From NCBI RefSeq assembly GCF_017161325.1, contig NZ_CP045670.1:2597367-2661366 (forward strand): DNA of 64,000 nucleotides, read 5' to 3'. Position 1 is the stretch's first letter. The number at the start of each line of letters is the position of its first letter. Below are positions 8,493-16,449 of this stretch, one piece after another. The DNA comes from Treponema pedis. GTDB taxonomy: Bacteria; Spirochaetota; Spirochaetia; Treponematales; Treponemataceae. The position numbers and the translations under genes were made by a program. The notes under the pieces were generated by a model. The model was not told where the DNA came from, ran no database searches, and was given only the letters and a program-made list of their open reading frames with translations.

Positions 8493-9296
8493 ATGAAACC
8501 TAAAGCCTTAGTTTTACATGCGGCGGGAACAAATAGAGACGGCGATGCCTGTACGGCTTTAAAAGCCGCCGGAGCGGAGCCTGAAATCGTCCATATAAAC
8601 GCTCTAAAAGCAAAAGAAAAAAACTGGAAAGATTATTCTATTCTTGTAATTCCGGGAGGTTTTTCGTATGCCGATGCGCTTGGAGCCGGAAAACTGTTTG
8701 CACTTGACTTAAGTCATTATTTTTTCGATGAAGTAAGCGAATTCGTTTTTTCAGGAAAACCCGTAATAGGAATTTGCAACGGTTTTCAAGTTTTGGTAAA
8801 ATCCGGTATCTTACCGGGCGGCTTATCGGGAAGCGATAAACCGGCCAAAGACGGTTATAAAAACAGGAAGGCTACTTTAACAAACAATAAACAAGGCAGA
8901 TTTGAGTGCCGATTTACTACAATGATTCCTCAAAAATCGGTTTGCATTTGGACAAGGGATTTAAAAGGAAACATAACCTGCCCGATAGCCCACGGCGAAG
9001 GAAGGTTTTTAACGGATTCGCAGGAAACATTGGATATCCTTTTTGAAAAAAAACAAGCTGCCCTAATTTATGCGGACGAAACGGGTAAAAACCCTGCAAA
9101 CGGGAAATATCCTTTTAACCCTAACGGTTCGGTATCCGATATAGCCGGTATTTGCAATCCCAAAGGTAACGTATTAGGTCTTATGCCCCACCCTGAAAAT
9201 AATATAATTATCCGTGAAAGAGATTCGGAAGAAGAAAAACAAAAAACACGGCTTTGTCTTTCCCTTTGGAAAGCGGGCGTAGACTATGTAAAATAA
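8493..9296 (+). CDS. purQ: PurQ-like class I glutamine amidotransferase (FGAM synthase subunit)
   Basis: 267 residues. The glutaminase of phosphoribosylformylglycinamidine synthase delivers ammonia to PurL in purine synthesis. The nucleophile elbow is GICNGFQVL with Cys95, the early Gly loop is IPGGFSYADALGAGK and the His-x-Glu pair lies in GLMPHPENN near the end. It is longer than the short bacterial PurQ and resembles the larger single-domain forms. No purL, purS or other purine gene is nearby, so the partner must be elsewhere or the role differs. Confidence 0.8.
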   Translation: MKPKALVLHAAGTNRDGDACTALKAAGAEPEIVHINALKAKEKNWKDYSILVIPGGFSYADALGAGKLFALDLSHYFFDEVSEFVFSGKPVIGICNGFQVLVKSGILPGGLSGSDKPAKDGYKNRKATLTNNKQGRFECRFTTMIPQKSVCIWTRDLKGNITCPIAHGEGRFLTDSQETLDILFEKKQAALIYADETGKNPANGKYPFNPNGSVSDIAGICNPKGNVLGLMPHPENNIIIRERDSEEEKQKTRLCLSLWKAGVDYVK

Positions 9297-9386
9297 GCGG
9301 AAAACCGTACGGGTTTAATTTTAATGTAAAGCCAAGCCGTCCGTTAAAAGAATATTAAGATAGTATTATAAAAACATCTGCTGCGT

Positions 9387-9392
9387 TATAAT
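9387..9392 (+). promoter_or_regulatory. Candidate -10 box for the trkH leader RNA
   Basis: TATAAT at 9387-9392 would start transcription near 9399, almost exactly at the first base of the first structured unit (9401). The -35 region (TATTAT, 9364-9369) is weak. Confidence 0.4.
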
Positions 9393-9400
9393 TTCAGTAT

Positions 9401-9564
9401 GGAGGTTAAAATTAAGCTCCTGAAATAGCGTCGCTTAATTTTAACTGCGAGTTTGCCTTTAGGCAAACACCGTGTATTGTATGCCGTTTCTCATTGCATT
9501 ACGAAACGGCGGAAATTCTGCAATCCTCGGAATTTGAAAATTCTTGCGGTTGCAGAATTTATAG
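9401..9564 (+). ncRNA. Structured leader unit 1 upstream of trkH (candidate RNA element)
   Basis: Four hairpins in order. A: GTTAAAATTAAGC (9405-9417) pairs with 9433-9445, 13 bp, loop of 15 nt. B: GTTTGCC-TTTA-GGCAAAC (9451-9468). C: GCCGTTTC (9483-9490) pairs with GAAACGGC (9503-9510). D: AAATTCTGCAA (9513-9523) pairs with TTGCAGAATTT (9550-9560), enclosing a small GAATT-TGAA-AATTC hairpin. Unit 2 has the same four hairpins; stems C and D differ by compensating changes while the flanking loop bases stay alike. I do not recognise a known riboswitch class. Confidence 0.6.
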
Positions 9565-9730
9565 GGAGGTTAAAATTAAGCTCCTGAGATAACGTCGCTT
9601 AATTTTAACTGCCGAGTTTGCCTTTAGGCAAACATCGGATATTATATGCACTTTTTCAGGCTTTCCTTACAAAAGTGCAGAAATAAACAATCCTCGGAAT
9701 TTGAAAATTCCTGCGGTTGTTTATTTTATC
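9565..9730 (+). ncRNA. Structured leader unit 2 upstream of trkH (candidate RNA element)
   Basis: Tandem partner of the preceding unit, about 165 nt later. Hairpin A is identical in its 13-bp stem; hairpin B (9616-9633) is identical and extended by CCGA/TCGG. Hairpin C is GCACTTTT (9648-9655) with AAAAGTGC (9671-9678), and hairpin D is AAATAAACAA (9681-9690) with TTGTTTATTT (9717-9726). At least three pairs in C and three in D covary with unit 1. The inner CCTCGGAATTTGAAAATTC segment is conserved. A third partial copy of the unit start (GGAGGTTTTAAATTAAG, from 9732) forms the trkH ribosome site. Confidence 0.6.
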
Positions 9731-9742
9731 AGGAGGTTTTAA

Positions 9743-11095
9743 ATTAAGAAAAATATTTTATCGGAAAAAATAACTCTTTTTTTATATTTTATTTTACTCT
9801 CACTTATAGGTTCTTTTTTACTTTCAAAATCTTTTGCATATAAAAACGGAATCCCATGTAATTATATTGATGCATTGTTTACGTCGGTTTCGGCAGTTTG
9901 TGTTACGGGACTTTCAACGCTTTCTATGGACATTTATTCACGCACAGGATTTATAATAATTATGCTTTTAATTGAATTCGGAGGATTGGGAATTATTACC
10001 TTTGTTTCTTTTTATATTGCATTACCGGCAAAAAAAGTATCGATAGTAAACCGTAAACTAATTAGGGATTTTTTTATCGATGATATTGAATACCGGCCTC
10101 GCAGAATATTAAAACGGATTCTAACTTATACGCTTATTATCCAGCTTATAGGATTTATACTCCTTATGTGCGGTTTATATCTTGCAAAAGACGAAAATTT
10201 TATTTTTAATGCTTTGTTTATCTCAATATCAGCTTTTTGCAATGCAGGATTTTCCACAATGAACAATTCGCTTAGCGGATTTGCCGGAAATAAATATATA
10301 CTGTCCGTTATAATGATTCTTATTATACTGGGCGGTATAGGGTTTGCCGTAATAACAAATCTTGTACAAAAAATAAAATCGTTTTTTTATACAAAAAAAG
10401 AATACATATCGGTGCATACAAAGATTGTTATTTTAACGACTTTATTTTTAATTATTACGGGAGCGGTATATAATTTTATCTTTGAATTTAATTATGCTTT
10501 TAATAATTTACCCTTGCCGCAAAAAATATTAAACTCTCTTTTTCAATCAATAACGCTTCGGACGGCAGGTTTTGAAACATTACCGCAAAACAAATTTGCG
10601 CCTCCGTCTACCTTGTTACATATAGTATTTATGTTTATAGGAGGCTCATCAGGTTCCATTGCAGGCGGAGTTAAAACCACTACCGTTTTTATTGCCTTCT
10701 TATATGCTTTTAACGGTGATGAGGAAGCCAATGCGGTAATTTACAAAAAAAGACAAATATCGGCACAAATAGTAAATAAATCCATAACTATAATATCCAG
10801 AAGTTTTATAATCCTCTTTTGCTCAATATTTTTATTGGCATTAGCGGAGAATGTAAAACTTACAAACGGCACTTTTTCAAGCATAGACATTATTTTTGAA
10901 TGTACTTCGGCATTTGCAACTGTAGGTCTTTCCCGCGGAATTACAGGAGAGTTAAATTTTGCAGCAAAAATAATTATAATATTAACAATGTTCATAGGCA
11001 GAACAGGGGTGTTCGCTATGGCTTTAAAAATAAACAAATCCAAAAACAGTCTGAATACGGTTTCGTACCCTAAAGAAACCGTGATGGTAGGATAA
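9743..11095 (+). CDS. trkH: TrkH/KtrB-type potassium uptake membrane subunit, probable ATT start
   Basis: Potassium channel-like subunit of a Trk/Ktr uptake system in the inner membrane. The first filter region reads TSVSAVCVTGLS, and later GGSSGSIAGGVKTTT and CTSAFATVGLS mark further repeats; many hydrophobic segments follow. The frame is open from ATT 9743, and no ATG, GTG or TTG occurs until TTG 9875, which would delete the first membrane helix (ITLFLYFILLSLIGSFLL). AGGAGG at 9731-9736 is ideally spaced from ATT 9743, so I propose ATT initiation, as known for some infC genes. This gives 450 residues, the usual KtrB size. trkA follows 15 nt downstream. Confidence 0.85.
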   Translation: MKKNILSEKITLFLYFILLSLIGSFLLSKSFAYKNGIPCNYIDALFTSVSAVCVTGLSTLSMDIYSRTGFIIIMLLIEFGGLGIITFVSFYIALPAKKVSIVNRKLIRDFFIDDIEYRPRRILKRILTYTLIIQLIGFILLMCGLYLAKDENFIFNALFISISAFCNAGFSTMNNSLSGFAGNKYILSVIMILIILGGIGFAVITNLVQKIKSFFYTKKEYISVHTKIVILTTLFLIITGAVYNFIFEFNYAFNNLPLPQKILNSLFQSITLRTAGFETLPQNKFAPPSTLLHIVFMFIGGSSGSIAGGVKTTTVFIAFLYAFNGDEEANAVIYKKRQISAQIVNKSITIISRSFIILFCSIFLLALAENVKLTNGTFSSIDIIFECTSAFATVGLSRGITGELNFAAKIIIILTMFIGRTGVFAMALKINKSKNSLNTVSYPKETVMVG

Positions 11096-11110
11096 CATTA
11101 TGGAGGAAAT

Positions 11111-11815
11111 ATGCTTCAAGCTGTAATAATCGGTCTGGGAACCTTCGGGGTAAGAATGATAGAAGAACTTTATGAAACGGGCTCTGAAATTATCATCGTC
11201 GATAAAAACGAAGAAAAAATAGAAAAATATAAGAGCAAAGCAAAAGAAGCCTATATCACAGATGTAATAAATGATGAGGCTTTAAAAAAAATCGTTCCTC
11301 TAAATATCGATATTGCAATACTTGATTTTGATGATAAATTAGAGCCGTCTATAATGACTACCCATATATTACATAAAATGGGAATAAAAAATATAATTGT
11401 AGAATCTCAATCCGATTCTCATGGAGAACTCTTACTTTTAGCCGGAGCAGCTCAAGTAATATATCCTGAAAAAGAAGCCGCTCATCATATAACACCTATG
11501 CTTTTATCAAAAAAATTGTTTAACTATATTCAGCTTTCTTTAGATTTCGCTCTTGCAGAAGTTGAAATATTAAATGAACTTGAAAATAAAAAGCTTAAAG
11601 ATTCCGGCTTTAGGCACAACTATAATTTAAATGTCGTTGCCTACCGTGAAAACCAAAATGACGAATTCGAATTTATAAACGGCCCTGATTTTACTTTTAA
11701 TAAAAACTATACAATTCTTGTTGCAGGTAAAAATAAAGATATAGAAAAATACATCGAACAAAGTTCACGCTCGGAACATAATTTTAAAAAAATCAATAAT
11801 AAGCAGATTTTTTAA
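11111..11815 (+). CDS. trkA: TrkA/KtrA-type cytosolic potassium uptake regulator
   Basis: The nucleotide-gated RCK subunit that controls TrkH/KtrB. Residues 1-140 form the RCK N-terminal Rossmann domain: VIIGLGTFGVRMIEELYETG (glycine-rich loop), the strand-end acidic IIIVDKNEEKIE, and LDFDDKLEPSIMTTHIL. Residues about 145-225 fit the RCK C-terminal ligand-binding domain. 234 residues is the usual KtrA length. A TGGAGG site lies 6 nt before the ATG. Co-transcribed with trkH. Confidence 0.88.
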   Translation: MLQAVIIGLGTFGVRMIEELYETGSEIIIVDKNEEKIEKYKSKAKEAYITDVINDEALKKIVPLNIDIAILDFDDKLEPSIMTTHILHKMGIKNIIVESQSDSHGELLLLAGAAQVIYPEKEAAHHITPMLLSKKLFNYIQLSLDFALAEVEILNELENKKLKDSGFRHNYNLNVVAYRENQNDEFEFINGPDFTFNKNYTILVAGKNKDIEKYIEQSSRSEHNFKKINNKQIF

Positions 11816-11964
11816 AAACAGATAAGGGCTTTATATAAATTCTGTAGGTTTAAAATGTAAACTTAATATACAGTACGAATTTTCCTTTATTTTAAACCGA
11901 GCGGTTAATTAGAAACCCTTTGATTATATAAAATATTATAAATTGTAACGCTTTTACAGACTTA

Positions 11965-11993
11965 TTGCAGAATTTTAATTGTTCTGCTATAAT
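11965..11993 (+). promoter_or_regulatory. Promoter of the large surface protein gene
   Basis: TTGCAG (11965-11970), 17-nt spacer, TATAAT (11988-11993) with an extended TGC just before it. Expected transcript start near 12000, about 40 nt before ATG 12040. Confidence 0.65.
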
Positions 11994-12039
11994 CGGAAAC
12001 TGTATAAAATCTCTTTTTTATTTTACACTCTGGAGACAA

Positions 12040-14961
12040 ATGAAAAAAAATAAAATCAAATCGATTATCTTTTTTGCGGTTTTATTACCCGCAATATTGC
12101 AGGCTCAAACGCTTGCAACATGGACAGGCAACGTCGATACCGATTGGAACAACCCTTCCAATTGGAACTGGTCATTAGGTTCCGGAAGCCCTACGGATAA
12201 TACTGAAGTAACAATACCTGCAAATTGTGTAAGGTGGCCTGTAATAGGAAATACCACAAAGGCAAGAAAGGTAACGATTGAATTAAATGCGGAACTGGAC
12301 TTAAAAAATTATAAAATTACAACTTACAGTAACAATACCGAACTAAATAATTCCGGCACATTAAAATTACAAGGTACTGACAGTCAAAAAATATGGCTTA
12401 ATAACAGCTTAACACTAAATCCCGGTTCCACTATAGAATATACCTCCAACACTTCAAATATTTACACAGGAGAATACTATAACTTAAAAATAAGCACAAA
12501 CGGAAGTATCAGTATACAAAATGATGATATAACAATTAAAGAAAGTCTTATAAATGACGGAACTTTTAATGCAGAAAATAGAGATATAACTCTTTCAGCT
12601 TATAGACCGGAAATTACCGTTAAAGGAAACAACTCAGAAGCAAAGACAAAAATAGGTCGTCTAATTATGGAAAGCGCTGGCGGTAAAACGCTTAAACTGG
12701 ACGGAAAAATTGAAATTAAAACGACTTTAAAACTTTCAGGTACGGAAGGTGAAAAGAAATTTCTTAAAATAGAAGGAGGAAACTCACATAGCGAAATTAC
12801 TTTAACCGGTAACGGAGAAGGAGACTTCCTTGAAATTGATACTGATAAGGTTAAAATAACGGGCAGTAACAACTTTACGGCAAAAAACAGTAAACAAAAA
12901 GACGGCAAGCGGCCTGACAATGAAACACCTGTAAGCGGGTGGAAGTTTTCGCCTGTAAATTTGGAATGGACGGGAAGTGACAGCTCCGAACCTACCAAGT
13001 GGGAAAACCCGAAAAACTGGGACTTGGGAGCAGTGCCTTCACAACAGGACAATGTTAAAATTCCAGGCAATTTACCCGAGCGTCGTTGTCCGAAACTCAC
13101 AAACTCATCTAATGCAAAGACGGCAAAAGTAACCTTAGAAAGCGGCAGTTATCTCGGTTTAGACAGGGAAATAATTTCCGCAGCTTCAGGTAAATCCGAA
13201 ATGGATATTTCAGGTACACTAAAACTGGAATATACTTCTGACCAAAAAAACTGGTTTAAGCAATCGCCCAACAAAATAACTCTTAAAGAAGGCTCTACCG
13301 TTGAAATTAACGGCAGCGGAAACTTGGAGCTTCATGATGCGGAAACTTATAACGGAGGCTTTAAAAATTTAACGATAAATAGAAGCGGGGATACAGACGT
13401 AACTTCTGAAAACCCTCCTACAGCTATTAAAGTAAAAAATACGTTTAAGATAACAGGAGCCGCAACATTAAATTCAGAATTACAAGCGACAAATATTACT
13501 GTTTACTATAACAGTACTTTAACTGCAAATAAAAAAATAACTGTAAAATCCGAATTAAAAAACCTCGGCACATTCACTTCAACTGGTGATGTTATTTTGG
13601 ATCCCTCAAGCAGCACAATAACCGTAACGGGCTCTACGGAACAAAATAAAACTTCGTTCCGAAATTTAACTTGCAGTAATCAAGGCGGTAAAACGCTGCA
13701 CTTCAGCAATAAAATAAAAGTAACGGGAAATTTAACGTTATCAGGAAGCTCTTCAAACAAGCTTACGGTATACGGAAGCAACAATGCAGCCGTTTATCTT
13801 GATAATTCCCAAGATAATAACGGGCAATATTTAAAAGTATATACCGACAACATAAAAATAAACGAAGGCGACTTCGCTAAATATTATAAACTTAAAGATA
13901 GCGAAGACAATGACGGAAAACAAACAAACAAAAACGGCTGGGTCTTTGTCGACACCTTCGAGTTTAAAAACTCTTTTATGCGGGTAAACGGTAACGAACT
14001 TTATATAGTTTTTAGCCGGGACACGGAAGAAAACGAATTTACACACTCAAAATTGGAAATAAAAAACGGCGGCTCAACTATTGCAAGCAGTACCTCATCT
14101 GTCCTATATACCAGAAAAGGAACGTTCGCCGTTTGGAAATACACCTTAGATAAAAACATATCGGCAAATCAAATTTTACAAAAAGGGTTAACTGTAAAAA
14201 TATCTCATTTTGATAAAGATTATAGTAAATCTAACATCTCCGATGTGGGCATAGGCCTTACGAACGTTTTATTTGCAGCCAACTCAAGAACAATCCGTGA
14301 TTTTTCAGGAGAAAAAGATTTGCCCAAATTAAACACAATGATAGTAACGGCTCTTGCAGGTACATCAAATAACGTAAAACTTTATTTAAGCGTTGATAAC
14401 CCAGGCTTTTGGTATCCCCCTTCGGCACAAGTGCCGGCGGACGGAATTATAGGAGCAAGTAGAATTAAAAGTTTCAGCGACTACTCCGGAGAAAGCGAAG
14501 GCGGTAAAATAAAATTTACGGTAGTCGATACGGATTCCAATTTTAAAGAAGGCGGCACAGCGCAGTTTATGTTTTTGTATGACGGGTGGCTACCCTGTGC
14601 AAGACTAAAAAATCCTTCCGACATTTTGTCTTTTGATGTATGGAAATTCGTTGTTATAGGCGTCAGGCACCAGCGCGGAGGGGTTTCAATTTTTAACAAT
14701 GTAATAAATCCCGACAAAGGTGAAAAAACCTCGATTCAAATTTTCGTTCAAAAGAAGGGAACCCTTACAATACAGGTAATGACGCTTGACGGGAACATAG
14801 TAAAAACTTTGGAACGTTCTCAAAAAAGCGGCGGGACGCATTTTTATTATTGGGACGGAAAAAACAATTCTGGAGTTTCTGTTGCACGCGGAATGTATTT
14901 TATAAGAATTGCCGGCCCCGACATTGACGAAACAAGAAAGGTAATGATTACGCGCGATTAA
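12040..14961 (+). CDS. Large exported surface protein with duplicated W-rich modules and FlgD-like C-terminus
   Basis: 973 residues from ATG 12040 (TGGAGA site 5 nt upstream); a longer frame back to 11965 would hide the signal peptide. The signal peptide ends near LLPAILQAQ. Two related modules begin TWTGNVDTDWNNPSNWNW and LEWTGSDSSEPTKWENPKNW, each followed by a VTIP/VKIP strand and repetitive Ser/Thr/Asn-rich beta sequence like a solenoid. The last ~80 residues match the FlgD-type Ig-like domain (IQIFVQKKGTLTIQVMTLDG, then YYWDGKNNSGVSVARGMYFI). Probably secreted or outer-surface; exact function unknown. Confidence 0.78.
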   Translation: MKKNKIKSIIFFAVLLPAILQAQTLATWTGNVDTDWNNPSNWNWSLGSGSPTDNTEVTIPANCVRWPVIGNTTKARKVTIELNAELDLKNYKITTYSNNTELNNSGTLKLQGTDSQKIWLNNSLTLNPGSTIEYTSNTSNIYTGEYYNLKISTNGSISIQNDDITIKESLINDGTFNAENRDITLSAYRPEITVKGNNSEAKTKIGRLIMESAGGKTLKLDGKIEIKTTLKLSGTEGEKKFLKIEGGNSHSEITLTGNGEGDFLEIDTDKVKITGSNNFTAKNSKQKDGKRPDNETPVSGWKFSPVNLEWTGSDSSEPTKWENPKNWDLGAVPSQQDNVKIPGNLPERRCPKLTNSSNAKTAKVTLESGSYLGLDREIISAASGKSEMDISGTLKLEYTSDQKNWFKQSPNKITLKEGSTVEINGSGNLELHDAETYNGGFKNLTINRSGDTDVTSENPPTAIKVKNTFKITGAATLNSELQATNITVYYNSTLTANKKITVKSELKNLGTFTSTGDVILDPSSSTITVTGSTEQNKTSFRNLTCSNQGGKTLHFSNKIKVTGNLTLSGSSSNKLTVYGSNNAAVYLDNSQDNNGQYLKVYTDNIKINEGDFAKYYKLKDSEDNDGKQTNKNGWVFVDTFEFKNSFMRVNGNELYIVFSRDTEENEFTHSKLEIKNGGSTIASSTSSVLYTRKGTFAVWKYTLDKNISANQILQKGLTVKISHFDKDYSKSNISDVGIGLTNVLFAANSRTIRDFSGEKDLPKLNTMIVTALAGTSNNVKLYLSVDNPGFWYPPSAQVPADGIIGASRIKSFSDYSGESEGGKIKFTVVDTDSNFKEGGTAQFMFLYDGWLPCARLKNPSDILSFDVWKFVVIGVRHQRGGVSIFNNVINPDKGEKTSIQIFVQKKGTLTIQVMTLDGNIVKTLERSQKSGGTHFYYWDGKNNSGVSVARGMYFIRIAGPDIDETRKVMITRD

Positions 14962-14977
14962 ACTTTACAACGGCGGA

Positions 14978-14998
14978 AGGCAGGTTTTAAACCTGCCT
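14978..14998. other. Hairpin between convergent genes
   Basis: AGGCAGG/CCTGCCT inverted repeat with a 7-nt loop. Neither side carries a T tract, so it is a weak terminator candidate at best. Confidence 0.4.
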
Positions 14999-15038
14999 AA
15001 AGCTACATTTTAGCACGGTAATATCGTATAAATTAACC

Positions 15039-15434
15039 TTACGGTTTCATTCCTTCTACAAGATATTTTTCAGGCACCTTTGAAGGCTTACCGTTTTTAT
15101 CTACACAAGCCCAAGTAACTTCCGCTTCGACACAGACAATCCCCTGTTCGTTTTTTATAACTTGAGAAAAAGAACCTGAAAGTTTTCCGAGTTTTAACGG
15201 CGTACACTCTATGGAAAGTCTTTCATAAAGTTTTGCGGAATACTTATACTTTATATCTATACGCGAAACATAAAGCATATAACCTTCATCAAAAAGACCT
15301 ACATAATCAAAACCTATTGCACGCAAAAATTCCATACGCGCATGTTCCAAATAATTTAAATAAACTGCGTTATTAACGTGGTTATAAGAATCAAGCTCAT
15401 AAGAGCGAACTTCCACATAACTTGTGTGTGTCAT
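15039..15434 (-). CDS. YbgC/FadM-like hotdog-fold acyl-CoA thioesterase
   Basis: 131 residues, the usual size of 4-hydroxybenzoyl-CoA thioesterase-like hotdog proteins. The N-terminal signature is VRSYELDSYNHVNNAVYLNYLEHARMEFL in two parts: D15 is the expected catalytic aspartate and the YLNYLEHAR helix follows. Members hydrolyse acyl-CoA or acyl-ACP; the substrate is not predictable. ATG 15434 is preceded by AGGAG at about 9 nt. It lies downstream of an acyltransferase on the same strand, consistent with lipid metabolism, although a weak terminator lies between them. Confidence 0.82.
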   Translation of the reverse strand: MTHTSYVEVRSYELDSYNHVNNAVYLNYLEHARMEFLRAIGFDYVGLFDEGYMLYVSRIDIKYKYSAKLYERLSIECTPLKLGKLSGSFSQVIKNEQGIVCVEAEVTWACVDKNGKPSKVPEKYLVEGMKP

Positions 15435-15473
15435 TAAATAATCTCCTATAAAACGATGTTTGATATTCGTCGG

Positions 15474-15496
15474 AAAAAAACATAACGGAAACCGTT
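15474..15496 (-). terminator. Weak terminator after the acyltransferase gene
   Basis: On the minus strand AACGG-TTT-CCGTT is followed three bases later by T7. The stem is only 5 bp. Confidence 0.4.
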
Positions 15497-15539
15497 TTAA
15501 GTTTTTACCGAATCTTCAAAATACCTATAAGCCGCACTT

Positions 15540-16433
15540 TTATCGGCCGGGATTTAATCTGTCTTTTTCGTTTTCTTCGTGCATTTCCTCTAAAATTTCC
15601 ATAACACGGTCTACGACAGCCTGTTTTTTTTCAAGGCCTTCAAGTCCGATATTGTCGGCCTTTATGCTTTCACGAAATTCGGTACAATCAATAACGGCGC
15701 TTGCGTCGAGAATCATTCTGTCTTCACAAACTAAATCGTCCCCCATATTGCCCGTTTCCGAAATTGTAAGACAGTTTCCGTTTACCGAAACCAAAAGCAT
15801 TATATCGGACATTTTTATATAAGAATCTATTTCTTTTACACCGCGTTTTGTTTCGGGCTGACCCGGACGGTAACGTGTACCGGCAGGATAAACTACAACA
15901 ACCCTGCCTTCTTTTTTTAATTTTTCCAACACCCGCATTGAAGCTATATTTATCTGTTTACTCCGTTTAATTTCAATTTCACGTACATCGGGATTTTCAA
16001 TAGCTTTAATATAACGGCTCGGATAAATAAAAAGTCTATCATAACCTTCGGTAAAAGATGCAATATATTTATTATCTTCTCCCAATTTTAATCCGGCAAC
16101 ACCGACACATCTTTCAGCCAAAGCGGCACCTTTTTCTCCCGTCTTGGACATTAAATAAATAAGCATAGGGTAATCGAAATTACTGTAATGTTCTGCAAGA
16201 ATAATTCCCTTTTTCCCCGCATTTACCGCATCGAAAAATTTTTCCAGATTTTCTTTATGCCTAAATTCCGAAGAAGGCAACATTACCTTCTCGATAACGG
16301 AATCTATAAGTTTTTTTAATTCGGGATTTCCCTTTTGAAAAACGTTTTCTCCGGTAATTTCCACAGCCCCTTTGGTATTTTTCGCAAAAACCGGCAAATA
16401 ATCTTTAAAATATTCAAGCAATGTTGTAGGCAT
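15540..16433 (-). CDS. PlsC-like glycerophosphate acyltransferase
   Basis: 297 residues from ATG 16433. An in-frame ATG at 16445 is less likely because the GGAGGGG ribosome site lies between the two, 5 nt before 16433. The acyltransferase motif I is HYSNFD (H-x4-D, about residues 82-87), and VVVYPAGTRYRPG matches motif III (F/Y-P-x-G-T-R). These enzymes transfer acyl chains to glycerol-3-phosphate or lysophosphatidate. No transmembrane helix is obvious, and the DYP after motif I resembles soluble glycerol-3-phosphate acyltransferases. The exact substrate is inferred from the family only. Confidence 0.78.
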   Translation of the reverse strand: MPTTLLEYFKDYLPVFAKNTKGAVEITGENVFQKGNPELKKLIDSVIEKVMLPSSEFRHKENLEKFFDAVNAGKKGIILAEHYSNFDYPMLIYLMSKTGEKGAALAERCVGVAGLKLGEDNKYIASFTEGYDRLFIYPSRYIKAIENPDVREIEIKRSKQINIASMRVLEKLKKEGRVVVVYPAGTRYRPGQPETKRGVKEIDSYIKMSDIMLLVSVNGNCLTISETGNMGDDLVCEDRMILDASAVIDCTEFRESIKADNIGLEGLEKKQAVVDRVMEILEEMHEENEKDRLNPGR

Positions 16434-16449
16434 ATTCCCCTCCATTCAA

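Noticed and set aside
9401-9737. c-di-AMP (ydaO/yuaA) or glycine riboswitch upstream of trkH
   Set aside because: The genomic context would fit ydaO and the tandem layout would fit glycine, but I do not find the conserved sequence blocks of either motif as I know them.
9875-9877. TTG 9875 as the trkH start
   Set aside because: It would remove the first helix and sits within the filter region; no ribosome site precedes it.
12600-13100. Minus-strand frame of about 166 codons within the surface protein
   Set aside because: Shadow of the repetitive plus-strand gene, no ribosome site.
14978-14998. Rho-independent terminator after the surface protein gene
   Set aside because: A good stem but no T tract on either side; kept only as a hairpin.
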